Assembly: GCA_920105625.2 (NCBI GenBank)
Contig: OV050030.1
Location: forward strand, 147,755,877-147,819,876
Direction: 5' to 3'
Length of the DNA stretch: 64,000 nt
Source of the DNA: Clusia tigrina
Taxonomy: Eukaryota > Arthropoda > Insecta > Diptera > Clusiidae
The notes beneath the pieces were generated by a model. That model was not told where the DNA came from, did not search any database, and saw nothing but the letters and a program-made list of their open reading frames with translations. Each line of letters opens with the position of its first letter. Within the stretch, counting starts at the first letter, position 1. The translations under genes and the position numbers were made by a program. This document shows, piece by piece, positions 45,502 to 57,898 of this stretch.

Positions 45502-47991
45502 AGAATCAGGCTAGGAGAAACAAATTCTCACCGGTTTGGATAGGTCCATATACGGTAGCAGAGGTCCGCAGCCCAGTTACCACGATGGTAACGATTAAAT
45601 GAAAATCCAAAAAACTCCAGAATAACTTACTAAAGTTATTCCATTTGCGAACTAACAATTAAAGACATGTGTTGACAGTGTTTTACAAATGTAAACACAA
45701 CGTATATCAGATATTCCAGCCCCTAATTCCAAAGCGCAGAGCAGAAATGCGCCAATTTAAATGGGTCATTAAAAATGACGTAATATAAATATGCCCATTA
45801 GGCACTATTTCCGAATGAAGCGCATTAGGCAAAATAAGAGAAAATATATAATTAAATATTAAATAATAAAAAAGGTTCATTGAAAATAATTCAACAAAAA
45901 ATTATATGACAGTCTTGGGTAAGAAATATGACACTAAGCGTAAATTATATACACACATACATGCGGCAGTTATTGCATGGAAGTATGATGCGTAAACATT
46001 AATGCCGGAGACGAGCTTGAAGGCGCAAGTTACGGAAACTTTTGTGGTAGTAACCATGTGTGAAATATACAGAACGAATGTAACGTATATTTAAATAAGT
46101 ACGTATTCTGGAAAAAGGAATGAGTATGTACGTATAAATATGTATATAGGGTCATATGATGAAAAATTGAGAATTTGCAGATATACGACTATACATACTA
46201 CAACAGGGTGCATGTAAATATGATTCAATATTTTTTATCGCTTTGGAAATTACAGTACAGCGAGTGAGAAATGGAAAATATGTATATTGAAATGAAAAGA
46301 ATATGTTTAGCTTAATTGCGAAATAGCTTGAGCAATTAATTATAAGAAATTAATAGTGCCTGGAATGTATGTATGTAATCATATATAAGCAAGTTACAGG
46401 GTGTAAGAAAATACTCGTTTATGGGTATATACATCCCAGGCGATAATTTTAAATAATTAAAAAAAAGTACGTAATTGGATTCAATGAAAAATTTAGTCAT
46501 ATAATTGACAAAAGTTTTGACATAAACGGGTTTATCTCGAATATTTTTGCTTAGGTCTTAGGAGCAAACAGATATGCTCAGAACTGAAAAATTTTAAAGG
46601 ATATTAAATAAAAAGAAAAATGATATGAAAGGAATTATGATATATTTAAACAAAAAAAATAGTAATAAAAAGAAACCAATATATGAATAACAAATAAATT
46701 TAGATGAAAAAGAATGACTAAGACTTAAAAGAAGATCTATTTTTCTAAACAAATTTTGGTTCGGATAAGTACGGAGTATTATATTATAAATACGCATAAT
46801 ATCCATAATGTTTAGAATTATGAAAAATCATAAATTATAATTTAAATTATAAACAAAAGTAATTTAGAATATTATTATAATTACAGAAATTAATTGTTTA
46901 AATTTGAAATGAAACAAATGCAATAATCCGAAGAAAACAAAAATTATACTAAATAGGTAAATTGTACCCAAGAGTATCCATGGAATATATATATAATACA
47001 TACTATACTTATTTAATTAATATATAGTTTTGAAATAGATTTATTAAATTAACTCGTGGTCTATTAACTTAAATAAAAAAAACATGAAACTAAAATGTTA
47101 AATAGAAAACAGACAAAATTATTTTAAGGATTCAGCTTTGATTATGTGAATCGAAGCAGGTGTTCCAGGAACAGCGCATATCGGAAGACGGTGCAGACTA
47201 AGGCACTAACGTATTATTCGATGAATTGGAGATGAATGACGACTGATGTAATATTTTTCGAAACAGCATATGGGCCACGTTGTGAATGGGTTTATTGACA
47301 ATCGACGAAGAAATAAACAAGTTTCCTTGCGGAGTCATGATTTTCATTGGACAATGAAAATCATGACTCCCATCACAATGCCCATCTAGTGTATCACAAT
47401 CTCAACAGAATCGATTTTGACTAAGTTGAAGATGGGCAAAAGATTAAGGAGGGTGACTGAACCCACTACCAAATATAATAAGCAGAAGAAATTTGGTTCA
47501 CGGAAATCTATTGCTTCATTACAGGGTATATGTCCAATCTAGGGGATGAACATATGAAATATGATTTACATATGAAATAGATTTACTACAAGAAGACACA
47601 GAGACTGGTATCTGATCTGAGTACGCAAATTCCACCATTAAACGTGTATCTCAGAGAAATATCGATAGTATACACATCGAAGCCAAAGGAGATGAATTCC
47701 ATTATAACAAACACTCCATTATAAGGAAGCTCAAGACAAACACACTAGTAGCCGAAAACAAATATAAATCACAAGAAGAAGGCCACTGCAAACGAAGTTT
47801 TAATGGAGAACCAAATCGCCAGCCTAGAATATCATACGTACCGGCCCAGAAAGAAGGGAGGGGTATGCAGAGTTCATCGAGGGACTTCACTCCGACAAAG
47901 GCGGCCGTCACCCGGACCAGCAGGTAGCAGAGGTCGTAGTGTAAAATAAGCACTTATACATATATAATATAATTATATTATTATTAATATA

Positions 47992-49640
47992 TGTTGAATA
48001 ATTTTTTATTTATAATTACATGGCAAACTTCTTTTGTCTTCATTGGACCTTCTGTCATAATTGCACTCTCTCAGTAGTTTCATTCCTGTTCTTAACATCA
48101 AACGATATACAACACATACAACGATATACTAAATACATTGAATTCTTTTTCTACAAAACTAGAAACACGTGGTTTTGTTTAGAAGGTTATGGGACCAGAA
48201 TCTATTTAGTATTTTAGTGCGATGTTTTTTTACTGCTTTTTATTCCGTTAATTATTACAAAAAACTCAAATCGTTCAATAAATAAAAGAAAAGAGTTTAT
48301 TTAATTTAATAATGCATCAGGCGGTGAAATAAAAGTTGAGAAGCTCCAAGATACCTCGCAGTGGCTGACGTGGAAATTCCAAATGGTTGAAATTTTGGAA
48401 GCTGATGACATGTTCGATGTGGTCACAGGGGAGCAGGTGTCAGGGTGAAAAGGAACAAAGACTTGGCGAAAAATTTATGCGAAAGCTCGACATATAGTCG
48501 CATTGGCAAAGCAACCATTGTTACAAATCCTGAACTGCCAAAAGCATGTGGGACACATTAAAGATTGTTTACGAGCAGACATCAAAGTCGAACGTGTAGT
48601 TTTTAATGCAAGAGTACTACAGCTTTTCATAAGATCCAGATGCGGCCATTACTACCTACCTGTCAAAGTTAATGGAGACTGTGCAGCATCTACGTTACCA
48701 AGATAAAACAATATCGGATAAGATGATCATGGCAAAAGTCTTGATGTCACTGCCACCAGATTATAATCACTTCCATAGTGCTTGGGAGTCAGTACGGTCA
48801 GAGGATCAGAGCTTAAACAACTTACGGGCAAGGCTAATGGCTGAAGAAATTCTTGGGTGCCCATGAAAAAGCTAAGACCGAAGCTTTTATAGCAAAGATG
48901 CAAAGTCGGCAAGGTGGGAAAGGGCCGCATAGGAAAACCGGTAAAACAACTAAAAGAGGTGGATTTTAAATGTGCTAAAAAAGGCCATTTTAAACCAGAT
49001 TGTCCGCAGCTGTGGAAATCGTTTTAGAATGAGACTCATGGTAAAAAAGTTGCAGCGTTGGTTTGTGGAGCGAATTTCAGCAGCAAATTGGAAACGTGGG
49101 TTCTCGATTCAGGCGCAACGGACCACATGAGAAATCAACGCGATTGGTTTGTTTCCTTTAACGACTGTAATTAAATCGTCAGGGTAGGTGCTGGACGTGC
49201 TATCAAGGCTGTAGGAAAAGGATATATTGTGGTGGTACTAAACGATGGTTGTGAATGGGTGCAAAGAGTGCTGACAAATGTGCTATATGTACCGGGCATC
49301 CACTACAATCTATTTTCTCAAACAAAGGCATTGGATAGAGGGATTGAGCTTGAATCTGACAGCAGGAGCTGTAGACTCATAAGAGCAGATGGAAGTACTG
49401 TGGCAGTGGGAGTTCGTCTAGAAAAGCTTTTCCAAATGCAACTCAAGAATGTGGCATGGCAAATATTGTGACAACAGAAAAGCTAACTCTCGGCCATCAA
49501 AATGTGGGTCATGTTAGGCAGTTCCTCAAGAGAGTCAATGTGGATTTCATTGAGGAGAAATTTACATGTGAAGGATGCATTTTGGGCAAACAGCACAGAA
49601 TCAGCTTTAAATCGCGTGAAGCAAGATCCTCAAGCTGTGG
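47992..49640 (+). mobile_element. Copia element, LTR to integrase zinc finger (last unit)
   Basis: Third copy of the copia 5' half (LTR start 47992, primer site 48185-48198, UBN2 gag block 48672-48866, protease DSGAT near 49100). Instead of the Jockey junction it continues past 49448 into KLTLGHQNVGHVRQFLKR and CEGCILGKQHRISF, the pre-integrase/HHCC zinc domain of copia integrase. This is therefore the parental end of the array. Copia stops at about 49640, where another Jockey fragment begins. Confidence 0.85.
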
Positions 49641-49649
49641 AGAGCAGTG

Positions 49650-50897
49650 TTTTGCAGATGTCTGCTTTCTAAAATATTAGAAACATTACTGATTAGTAAC
49701 CAATTCGGATTCAGAAAACAGCAAAGTACGATAAAACAAGTTCATCGGATCGTCACCATTATTGGAAAAACATTTGAAAGTAAAGAATATTGCCCGGCTG
49801 TTCTCTTAGATTTAATAAGGCTTTTGATAAAGTATGGCATGAAGGACTGTTATATAGAATTAAAAAAAGAATGCCCAGAAACGTGAATAATTTGTTTGAA
49901 AGCTATTTATCACAGAGGAAATTTGTGGTATCTCATCAGGATTCACATCAAGCCCATGTAATGTCCAAGCGGGAGTGTCGCAGGGAAGTGTCCTGGGACC
50001 ACTACTGTACTTTCTCTACACCTCAGATATACTGACATGCAGTCACACATTCACTTCAACGTTTGCGGAAAATACGGCCATATTATGCTCGAATGTAAGT
50101 CTGGCAGTAGCTTCAAGAAATATCCAGATACACCTTAACTCTCTGGAGGCTGGCAAACTGGAGGATCTAGATCAATGAATCCAAATGTGCGTACGTCACC
50201 TTCACTTTGAGATTTAGAACTGTCCACTCTCTTACGCTAAATGAAAAACCATCCCCCAAAGTGGTAATATCAAGTATTTAGGCATTCAGCTTGTCCGAAA
50301 GCTCACATGGAATAAGCATATAGAATCGAAAAAAGTCAAGTGAAAATCAAGCAAATAAGACAACTCTCTTGGCTTGTAAACCAATAATCGAAACTATGAC
50401 TTGAATACAAATGCCTCCTTCACAATGCCATTACAAAACCAATATGGACTTAGGTAATTCAATTGTGGGGCACTGCGTAGCCCTCAAACATCGAAAGGCT
50501 TCAACGCAGTCAATCCAAATGTTTAAGGATCATTCACAAAGATTTAAAAATACTCACGATATGGGAAGAAATAAAGAAATGCTGCAAAAGTTATCTACAG
50601 AAGTTGGAACTTCACCCAAATGTTGGTAAGGGACTTATTGGAGTTTAAAGGGCATTTGCGCCTAAAGAGGAAATATACCTTAAATTTGTTGGAATTATAA
50701 TTATAATTAACTTTGTGTAAAGATTTGAATTGATTTGAAGAATGTCTCGTAGTGTAATATTAATCCTCTGATTAATTCTATTTTGTTCGGACCTCTGGTG
50801 AAGAACATATTTTTATATTAGTTGTTAACATTTTACAACTTATTGTGAGTTTCTATTTTTAAGAAAGATTCAATAAATAAACAAGCTATAAAAAAAA
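49650..50897 (+). mobile_element. Second Jockey-type LINE, 3' part
   Basis: 5'-truncated Jockey ORF2. LISNQFGFRKQQSTIKQVHR begins RT, then CPAVLLDLI with a shifted FDKVWHEGLLYRIKK (first aspartate), SQGSVLGPLLYFLYTSDI, STFAENTAILCSN (catalytic pair changed, ADD reads AEN), and KYLGIQLVRKLTWNKHI. The C-terminal block is frameshifted (50270-50690). The 3' end has AATAAA and a short poly(A) at 50890-50897. No RNase H. It is a different subfamily from the Jockey in the array. Confidence 0.75.
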
Positions 50898-51020
50898 GAT
50901 ATATATATATATATATACAAATACATATGCATATACAAATACATATGCATATACATATTCATATACAAATACATATACATGCACATATAAATAAATATAT
51001 ACTCGTACATACACACACGG
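50898..51020. repeat. TA/ACATAT microsatellite-like tract
   Basis: Alternating purine-pyrimidine DNA with ATATACAAATACATATGC repeated several times, following the Jockey poly(A). It may have grown from the LINE tail. Confidence 0.8.
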
Positions 51021-51029
51021 GGTAACGGT

Positions 51030-51766
51030 TAAGTACAATGCGCAAAAAAACAGCTACAAAAACACAAACGCCAAGCCTCCTCCAAGACCAGATGCGCTGG
51101 TAATTGCAAAAACTAGAGACATGTCCTATAGCAATATATGAATAGCGGTAAAGAAAGATGGAAGCTTTCAACAGCATGCCGAAAACGTTTCGCGAATTAA
51201 GAAGACAGCTTCTTGATGATATTGTTAGAGTTGAATATGGCACAAACAGGAAGTACAAGACAATTCAAAGAAGAGATTGGGAAGGTGCTTGGAAACCAGG
51301 CGAAAATAACGGCGCAAACACAGGAGTTAGTGGTAGAAGTCGGGACCTGGATGAGATTACTACAAAGGATGATAGTGCAGGCTCTTCGATCTCAGATTAA
51401 AAAACTGAACCTTTTCTGTGAAAACTCCAACAAAAGCACCAAAAAGACATATGCAGGTACGCAAACAGCAGTCATAAGTCTTCCAGTACGCGAGGCAAGG
51501 AAATTATTAGCTGCAGAAAAGATTAAGATTGGCTGGGTTGATAGCAGAATTCGTGAAAAGCTAATTCTCAACAAATATTTTAGATGTTTGGAATATGGTC
51601 ATATGGCAAGGGTGTATACTAACTCAGAAGACGGGAGCAAATGTTGTCTGAAGTATGGACAACAGGAACACTACGCAAAATATTGTGATAAGAAACCATT
51701 CTGCGTCGCATGCACAAACAGTAGAAAGTCGAAGCCAAATCATCAAATAGGTAGCCGCAAATGACC
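51030..51766 (+). pseudogene. R1-clade ORF1
   Basis: Gag-like RNA-binding protein. Main frame 51213-51764: LELNMAQTGSTRQFKEEIGK, TYAGTQTAVISLPVREARKL, KIKIGWVDSRIREKL, then knuckles FRCLEYGHMARVYTNSED, CCLKYGQQEHYAKYC and FCVACTNSRKSK. The first knuckle has lost its first and last cysteines. The N-terminus lies in another frame (51030-51210). Confidence 0.78.
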
Positions 51767-51799
51767 AATTTACCTAGCAATAGCAAAATCAGCCAAAAA

Positions 51800-52130
51800 T
51801 TAAATTTCTTCAAATAAATTTAAACAATTGCGAAGCGGTACAGGAAACTCTGACGCCAACGGTGTATGAAAAGAAAATAGATGTCGCTATAATCTGTGAG
51901 CAATATAAGAATTTATATGCTGGATCGTGGGTTTTAGATACAACGCAATAGCAATATGGGCCTGCGGTGACAAAAGAGTTCAAGATAAGGTATTAACATG
52001 TAAATCTTACTACGCTACGAATGATGGAGTGGCAGGACTTATACATACATAGCGACCATCAGGCCATAATGATAGCTGTTGGCAACTGCAAGCAAAGTCA
52101 AGAGAAGGCAGAAGTCAACGAGTGAAAGGA
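51800..52130 (+). pseudogene. R1-clade endonuclease remnant
   Basis: FLQINLNNCEAVQETLTPTV and VAIICEQYKN (catalytic glutamate as CEQ) followed soon by SDHQAIMIAVGN, the C-terminal SDH block. The 200-residue middle of the domain is deleted between about 51960 and 52030. Confidence 0.75.
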
Positions 52131-52689
52131 TGAGACCATTGATGAGAAGCTGTTCAAACTTATGCTGGACACAAACATAACCAGCTCAAATGATACAAAT
52201 GAACAAGCAAGGTTTTTGGTTGCTCATATTTGCAAATATGCGACGCTTCTATGATCAGGACGAAACGCAACTATCTACTAAAACCAGCATATTTGTGGAA
52301 CAGCGATATCCAAGAGCGGAGAAATAGCTGCCAGAAAGCAAGGCGAAAATTTCTAAGGAGTAGACGTACGATGGAAAATGAAAATGTTCGTGAAGTTTTG
52401 AAAAGAAAATGTAAGGAGCTCAAAATGGCTATTAAAAAGAGTTAATGTTTCTGCATCAAAGAACTTTGCGACAATGCTGATGAAATCCTATGGGGAGGAG
52501 CGTACAAGGTGGTGATGTTTAAGATTAGAGGTGGCAAAGGACAAGCACCAACCTGTCCCATACTCTTACAAAATGTTGTGGGTACCCTCTTTTCCGTACA
52601 ACAAACACAATCAGAGGAGACTTTTGAATCTAATGAGCCGGAGTCCGATATGTACGAGTATATAAATGTTTTCGAAATAGTTTTTTCTC

Positions 52690-53860
52690 AAACATATGGA
52701 GAAAACAACGTCTAGTCCTACTGCCGAAAACATACAAACCGCCGGGGGAACCAAGCTCATATCGACCACACGACTGCATGATTGATATGATTGGCCAAAT
52801 CTTGGAGCGGATAATCTGCGATCGCTTGGAACAATACCTTGAAGAAGAAGTAGAGGGCCTGTCTGACAACAAATACGGATTCCGCAGGTGGCGGTCGACT
52901 ATAGATGCGATCAAAACACCAGCTGAAATAGCAGAATTGAAAGTACCAGGTGGATGCATAGTACCAAAGAATATTGTGCAGCTTTAACTTTCGATGTTAA
53001 AAATGCGTTTAACTCGGCATGTTGGGCTAACATAATACGAGCATTAGATACTTTCAAAATACCGGTGCACCTGCTGCGTATAATAAAAAGCTGTCTGTTC
53101 GATAGACTGCTGCTTTCTGACACTGGTGAAGGAGTAAACCGACATCAAGTAACTGGTGGAGTACGGCAAGGCTCCTTACTTGGCCCACTCTTATGGAATA
53201 TACTTTACGATTGAGTCTTCGTCTACCTATGCAAAAAAAATACAAATCATCGGTTATGCAGATGATATTGCAGTAACAAAAAAACTGAAGCAGTCTTAAT
53301 TACAAGCAGGAGAAAACATTGAAGGCATTACACTAAATATAGACGGGCACAAGATCAGAACGCAGCCTTCGCTAATATGTTTAGGCGTGATGATAGACGC
53401 GAGATACAACTATAAAATAAATATTGAGCAGGCCTGTCAAAAAGCTGCGCGAGTAAGCACGGCCCTATCTCGAATGATAATTAATATAGGCGGCCCAAAT
53501 CAAAGCAGATGGTTATATCTGGCAAAAGTTACCCAATTCTGCATGCGTCACCTGTATGGGGACAAACATTAAAGCAGAAAACATGCGCCAAGATTACAAA
53601 ATCGTTGTTCAGGCTATGTGCCATTAGAGTTGCTAGTGCATTTGGCACAGTTTGTCACGATGCTGCTGGAGTTATATCAAGCATAATGCCACCAGACATA
53701 ATGGCTTTTGAGCTTAAGGGAGTATATGTCAAGGGCAAAAATATCGGCAGGCCTTAAAATGCAGAGCATATATTCTTCTACTGTTCGAAATTCAAAACAG
53801 ACTGGAAGATATTACAGAACCAAATAGCAGGCAGAGCAACACAAAAAACCTAGTGCCTCA
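52690..53860 (+). pseudogene. R1-clade reverse transcriptase and C-terminus
   Basis: MIGQILERIICDRLEQYLEE, NKYGFRRWRSTIDAI, CAALTFDVKNAFNSACW (first aspartate), VTGGVRQGSLLGPLLWN, GYADDIAV (catalytic pair, about 53255), LICLGVMIDARYNYK, then the R1-type C-terminal EHIFFYCSKFKTDW near 53765. At least five frame changes or stops. The upstream linker at 52230-52445 has KRNYLLKPAYLWNSDIQERR. Confidence 0.82.
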
Positions 53861-53929
53861 CATGCTGCAATCAAGGCAGATTTCGCAAAATGTCAAATAG
53901 GTAACCGCTAGGGTTAAGGGGAAGGAACC

Positions 53930-54830
53930 TGGGGTTTGTCTAAACGGCAATATGGATTCAGGAAGAAGCGATCCACGGTGGATGCAATTGCATCTGTATG
54001 CGACATATCGCGTAAAGCCAGGGCTGGAAAAGGTGAAAGGAGACAAACAATATTGCGCGGTGGTTACATTAGGCGTTGAAAGTGCTTTTAACTCTGCCAA
54101 TTGGTATCGGATCTTAAGTGCTCTACGCACCTTGCATATCTCTGGATACCTACTAAGAGTCAAAGAAAACTGTTTCAAGGATAGAATATTGTTATACGAC
54201 ACAGAAGAAGGTCCAAAAGAGTACAATATCACAGGAGGAGGTCCACAAGGATCGGTGCTAGGGCCACTTCTCTGGAACGCCATGTACGATGGTATTCTGA
54301 AAATTTAGCACCTAAAAAGAGTCGATATTATAGGGTATGCGGACGACAAAGCCGTAGTAGTAGTAGCCAAGACAATTGTGGACGTGGCATCCAATTGTAA
54401 TGAAACAATCGAAAGAGCCAAGACGTGGTTGCAGATGGCTGGATTACAACTAGCCGAACACAAAACGGAGGCGGTACTAACCGCAAACCGGAGGCGGTAG
54501 AAACCGCAAAAAGATTAAGAGCCTAGAAATAAGGGAAGGAGGACATATGATCACGTCACGCCCATAAATAAAATACTTTGGAGTCCTTCTAGATCATCGG
54601 TTCAATTTCAAGGAACTCCTGATATCTGTATATGATAAAGCCACCAGAGTAGGATCAGCCTTGGCAAGGTTAACGCCGAACACTGCTGGACCAAGGCAGC
54701 ATGTAAGTAAGATACTAGCCAGCGTAAATACCTCCATTTTAATGTACGCAGCAACCATATGGTTTCCAGCAACAATCTGCAAAGCGTATATGAGAGAAGT
54801 GTAATTATTTAAACTTTGTGAAGAAGTAGA
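53930..54830 (+). pseudogene. R1-clade RT fragment (second element)
   Basis: A separate R1-type RT directly after the first: QYGFRKKRSTVDAIA, then after a shift CAVVTLGVESAFNSANWYRI (first aspartate reads Gly-Val, so lost), NITGGGPQGSVLGPLLWNAM, GYADDKAVVVVAK, TWLQMAGLQLAEHKTEAVL, and KYFGVLLDHRFNFK after a shift. The main open frame is 53952-54308. 5'- and 3'-truncated. Confidence 0.8.
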
Positions 54831-55690
54831 TTATTCGAGGTATTTTCCGAACACACAACACGACTTACGAACTTCCAGCTTCAATATATACCGACTCCTC
54901 CTACTACGAATAAACAAATGGCAACACACATCATCGTATGGAGACATCCAACAAAATATACAGTATACAAGATTTGACAATTGATAAAAAGGTAAACACC
55001 TCCGTGTTAATTACAGCAACAAGCGTAAACGAAGTCAGGAGTGCAGAAAACATGCAACGAAGAAACGATTGTACCAGTGGCAATTATTGGCTAAGCCAAT
55101 TAATTGGAATACAGAAAACCAAGTGTAACAATAAAAAAATGTACCAACAAACACAACGCACCGGAGAAGAGAATACACCAGCAGAAGTCCTATAACAAAA
55201 CTTCTTCATGCTCCAGAGGAGATTGCACGATATTCAACGCTCGGCAAAGACTCAAGTTAGGATAGGCGATCGACTACACTAACAAAAACACTGCGAATAG
55301 ATGATACGAATCTCAAGAAGAACAACAACAATACAGCAACAGAAGCTAACACACAAAGCATCCACAGGAGATCGATCGCTATATACGCCGTCAGTGCCCA
55401 CATAGCACAAAGAAGAAAGGAAAATGATATTTTTGGACTCAGTAGTAAGTATGAAAATTTACTAGAATTACAACAACAACAATTGTAAGGTGACGACAAC
55501 AATACTACGTCCGCAAGCAATTGCAGGCACCAACACTTCGGGTCAATAGGAGCCACTGCAGCTAGGTGATTGACCACTGTAAGTTGAAGGTGGCCCAAAG
55601 TCAAACTTAGATACAACAACAACAAGCAGGGGCTAGACTACAGGCGAAGTGGCCCACGGCGTACGGAACCCTACAACGGTGCACTTGCAA
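54831..55690. other. Unassigned region
   Basis: 860 bp without a recognisable domain on either strand. It has several CAACAACAA stretches (55310-55330, 55470-55490, 55610-55625) and short open frames with no family resemblance. It could be 3' UTR of the preceding R1 element or an eroded LINE 5' region. Confidence 0.4.
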
Positions 55691-55697
55691 GAAACCA

Positions 55698-56020
55698 ATG
55701 GTCTTCATCGGGGCCGATTCCAATGCCCATCACGAGGAGTGGGGCAGCACGGACACCAACGAACGGGGTGAGTCACTTTGTGATTTTATTCTAGTAATTG
55801 TTAACAGGGGGAGCGAGTCAACCTTTCTTACATCCAATAGAAGGGAAGATCTCGATTTCACTCTTGGCAACAATTACTCGTCTCATCTTCTTTCGAGTTG
55901 GTACGTTTCGCAGGAATGCTCCTTCTCGGATCACTGTTATATATGCTTTAAGATTGGGATCTCGGATCCCTTAGATTCCGCAGAGTCTGAAACGCATACT
56001 AACAGAAAAAAACTGACTGG
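55698..56020 (+). pseudogene. LOA endonuclease, C-terminal half
   Basis: VFIGADSNAHHEEWGSTDTN and ERGESLCDFIL (metal/active-site blocks), then REDLDFTLGNNYSSHL, and SFSDHCYICFKI (SDH catalytic block with DHR changed to DHC). The N-terminal half is missing by 5' truncation. Two residues after DFIL are deleted relative to the copy at 30-665. Confidence 0.82.
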
Positions 56021-56038
56021 AAAAAGTTCCAAGCCATT

Positions 56039-57560
56039 ATGGAGTCGGGTCTGCAGTCAACTCCTCCCACTATCAATAACCACCTCGATATAGATCGAGC
56101 GGTTGCAACCATTACAGCACTATTTAACTCTGCTGCCAAATCAGCCTGCAACTTCCCGAAGCCAAGAGGAAAACCAAAACCCCCTTGGTGGAATTCGGAA
56201 ATTGCTGAGCTACGTAAAGAATGCCGCAAGCCCTTCAACACTGCCAAAGCTACCAATTACTGGCTCCCTTTCAAGGATAAACAAAGGGAACTCAAGTATA
56301 CTGTGAAGAGATCCAAAAGAGCGTCTTGGCGAGACTTCTGTGGTAGCATAGAAAGCTGGTCCGCGGCAAGCAGACTCCGGAGGATCCTCAATACCACTCC
56401 TCAGGCTATTGAATGTATTCAGAGATCGGAGGTCAATGGACTGACTCTGAAACCGACACTCTAGATGCTCTACTAGAAACACACTTTCGGCGAATAAAAT
56501 CTTTGTGGATTGCAGGTCTCTTGACACCAACCATTCTTTAAGCCACTCAACCCAGTTTCACATCACCCACACTCATATTCAGTGGGCCATCAGCAGCTTT
56601 ACGCCTTTTAAATCACCCGGGCCTGATGGCTTCATTCCCGCGGATATCCAGCACACTGCAAGTGCGGTTACGCCTTCGCTACTGCATATTTAAAATGCAT
56701 GCATAAGATGGTCGTACATTCCCAAAAGCTGGAGGGAAGCTCGTGTAGTATTCATCCCTAAAGCGGGAAAGGCGACCTATACCAAGCCTAAGGACTATAG
56801 CCCAATTAGTCTGTCCTCCTCTCTTTTGAACACGCTGGAAAGGGTCCTTAATATACAAATCAGGAGCTCTATTAACTCCACGCTCCTATCCAAATCACAA
56901 CATGCCTATACTAAAGGCAAGTCTGTGGAAACAGCGCTGCACGTGTTCATTGAGCAAATAAAGAAATCTCTTGCCAATAAAGAATAGATTCTTGCAGTAT
57001 TTCATGATATAGAAGGGGCATTCAACAATACGAGTATATGTCCCTCCGCCCTGGAAAACCTAAACGTTGATCCCAGTCTGGTTAGTTTCATCGGACAGCT
57101 ACTAAAAACACACGCCATCAGCTCCTCAATAGGAAATGTGCATGCTAAAAGGACTGTCAAAACAGGTACGCCACAAGGCGGTGTGCTTGCACCCCTCATC
57201 TGGAATCTGACGGTGAACACACTACTAATGAGGTTAGATCAGATCGGCTGTAACACTATAGCTTATGCGGATGACATTGCTATCTCTGTTTCCGGCAAAT
57301 ATCTTTCAATACTTTCAGAAAATCTAAGCTACTCTCTAAGCATTCTGTCCTAATGGTGTCATGAAGTTGGTCTTGCCGTCAACCCTTCCAAAACTGAGGC
57401 TATGCTTTTTACCAGGATGCATAAAATACCAAGTTTTGTCCTACCCAAACTCAATGGGAATTCCCTTAGCCTAAGCAATAGCGTCAAATATCTAACCCTA
57501 AGCTCCACTGGAAAGCAAATTTAGCGGAGAGGGTACGGCAAGCCGCTTGTGCTCTTTACT
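56039..57560 (+). pseudogene. LOA reverse transcriptase
   Basis: Linker: PPWWNSEIAELRKECRKPF and KRASWRDFCGSIES. RT: FTPFKSPGPDGFIPADIQ, ARVVFIPKAGKATYTKPKDY, PISLSSSLLNTLERVL, QHAYTKGKSVETALH, LAVFHDIEGAFNNT (first aspartate), KTGTPQGGVLAPLIWNLTVN, IAYADDIAISVSGK (catalytic pair, about 57260). The thumb continues with GLAVNPSKTEAMLFTR. Stops at 56462, 56691, 56985 and 57351 break the frame, but motif spacing is normal. Confidence 0.88.
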
Positions 57561-57898
57561 GCTGCAAGAGATCACTAGGAGCAAGATGGGGCGACCAGCC
57601 ACGAGTCATGTCGTGGCTCTATGCGGCGGAGGTTGAGCCATACTTTCTCTATGGCGCTGTCTTCTGATGGCCCGCAACTGACAAGGCGGTGAACCTGAAA
57701 CCTCTTGACAAGGTCAGAAGGACAGCAGCGATTCTGATAACAGGGGCTCTACGTACCACCTCTACCAAAGCTCTATTTGCATTCCTACATTGGTTGCCCC
57801 CGAAGCTTCTGGTCAGGCAACAAGCAAAATGTTCGGCTACCAGACTAAATGCTATATCTCGCTGGACTAGGTTGAACCTGGGACATGCTAACATTCTA

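Larger units (their letters stand above)
39845..47939 (+). mobile_element. Ty3/gypsy element 2, unit 2
   Basis: Second copy of 26766-34860: LTR TATA at 40000-40007, gag 40309-42239, protease 42534-42929, RT 43309-44099, RNase H 44139-44439, integrase 44639-45501, hairpin 47331-47370. Differences include TFQRLVN instead of TFLRLVN in RT, WLFRSRTTAGPSEGG instead of SLFRSRTTAGPSKGG in an overlapping frame, and an extra ATAAATATGCC-type insertion near 45783. Confidence 0.75.
22112..49448. repeat. 13.08-kb direct tandem array, at least three units
   Basis: Unit junctions at about 23290 and 36370 join copia to Jockey sequence. Coordinates in the two full units differ by 13079 (23734 and 36813, 30301 and 43380, 35593 and 48672). 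The first unit is represented only by its last 1.2 kb after the gap; the last ends at 49448, where copia continues instead. The two full units differ by a handful of substitutions and small indels (for example near 30633, 31887, 32655, 33976), so they are true paralogues. Confidence 0.92.
51030..53880 (+). mobile_element. R1-clade LINE (first)
   Basis: Order: ORF1 with zinc knuckles, AP-endonuclease, RT, C-terminal domain, all in broken frames. R1-clade identity rests on the ORF1 (SYSNI start, CFRCLEYGH-like knuckles), endonuclease QINLNNCEAVQETL, and RT GGVRQGSLLGPLLWN. No RNase H. The 28S rDNA target of true R1 is not visible at either end, so it may be a non-rDNA member of the clade. Confidence 0.78.

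Noticed and set aside
51030..54830. 28S rDNA flanking the R1-clade elements
   Set aside because: No rRNA-like sequence was recognised at either side.
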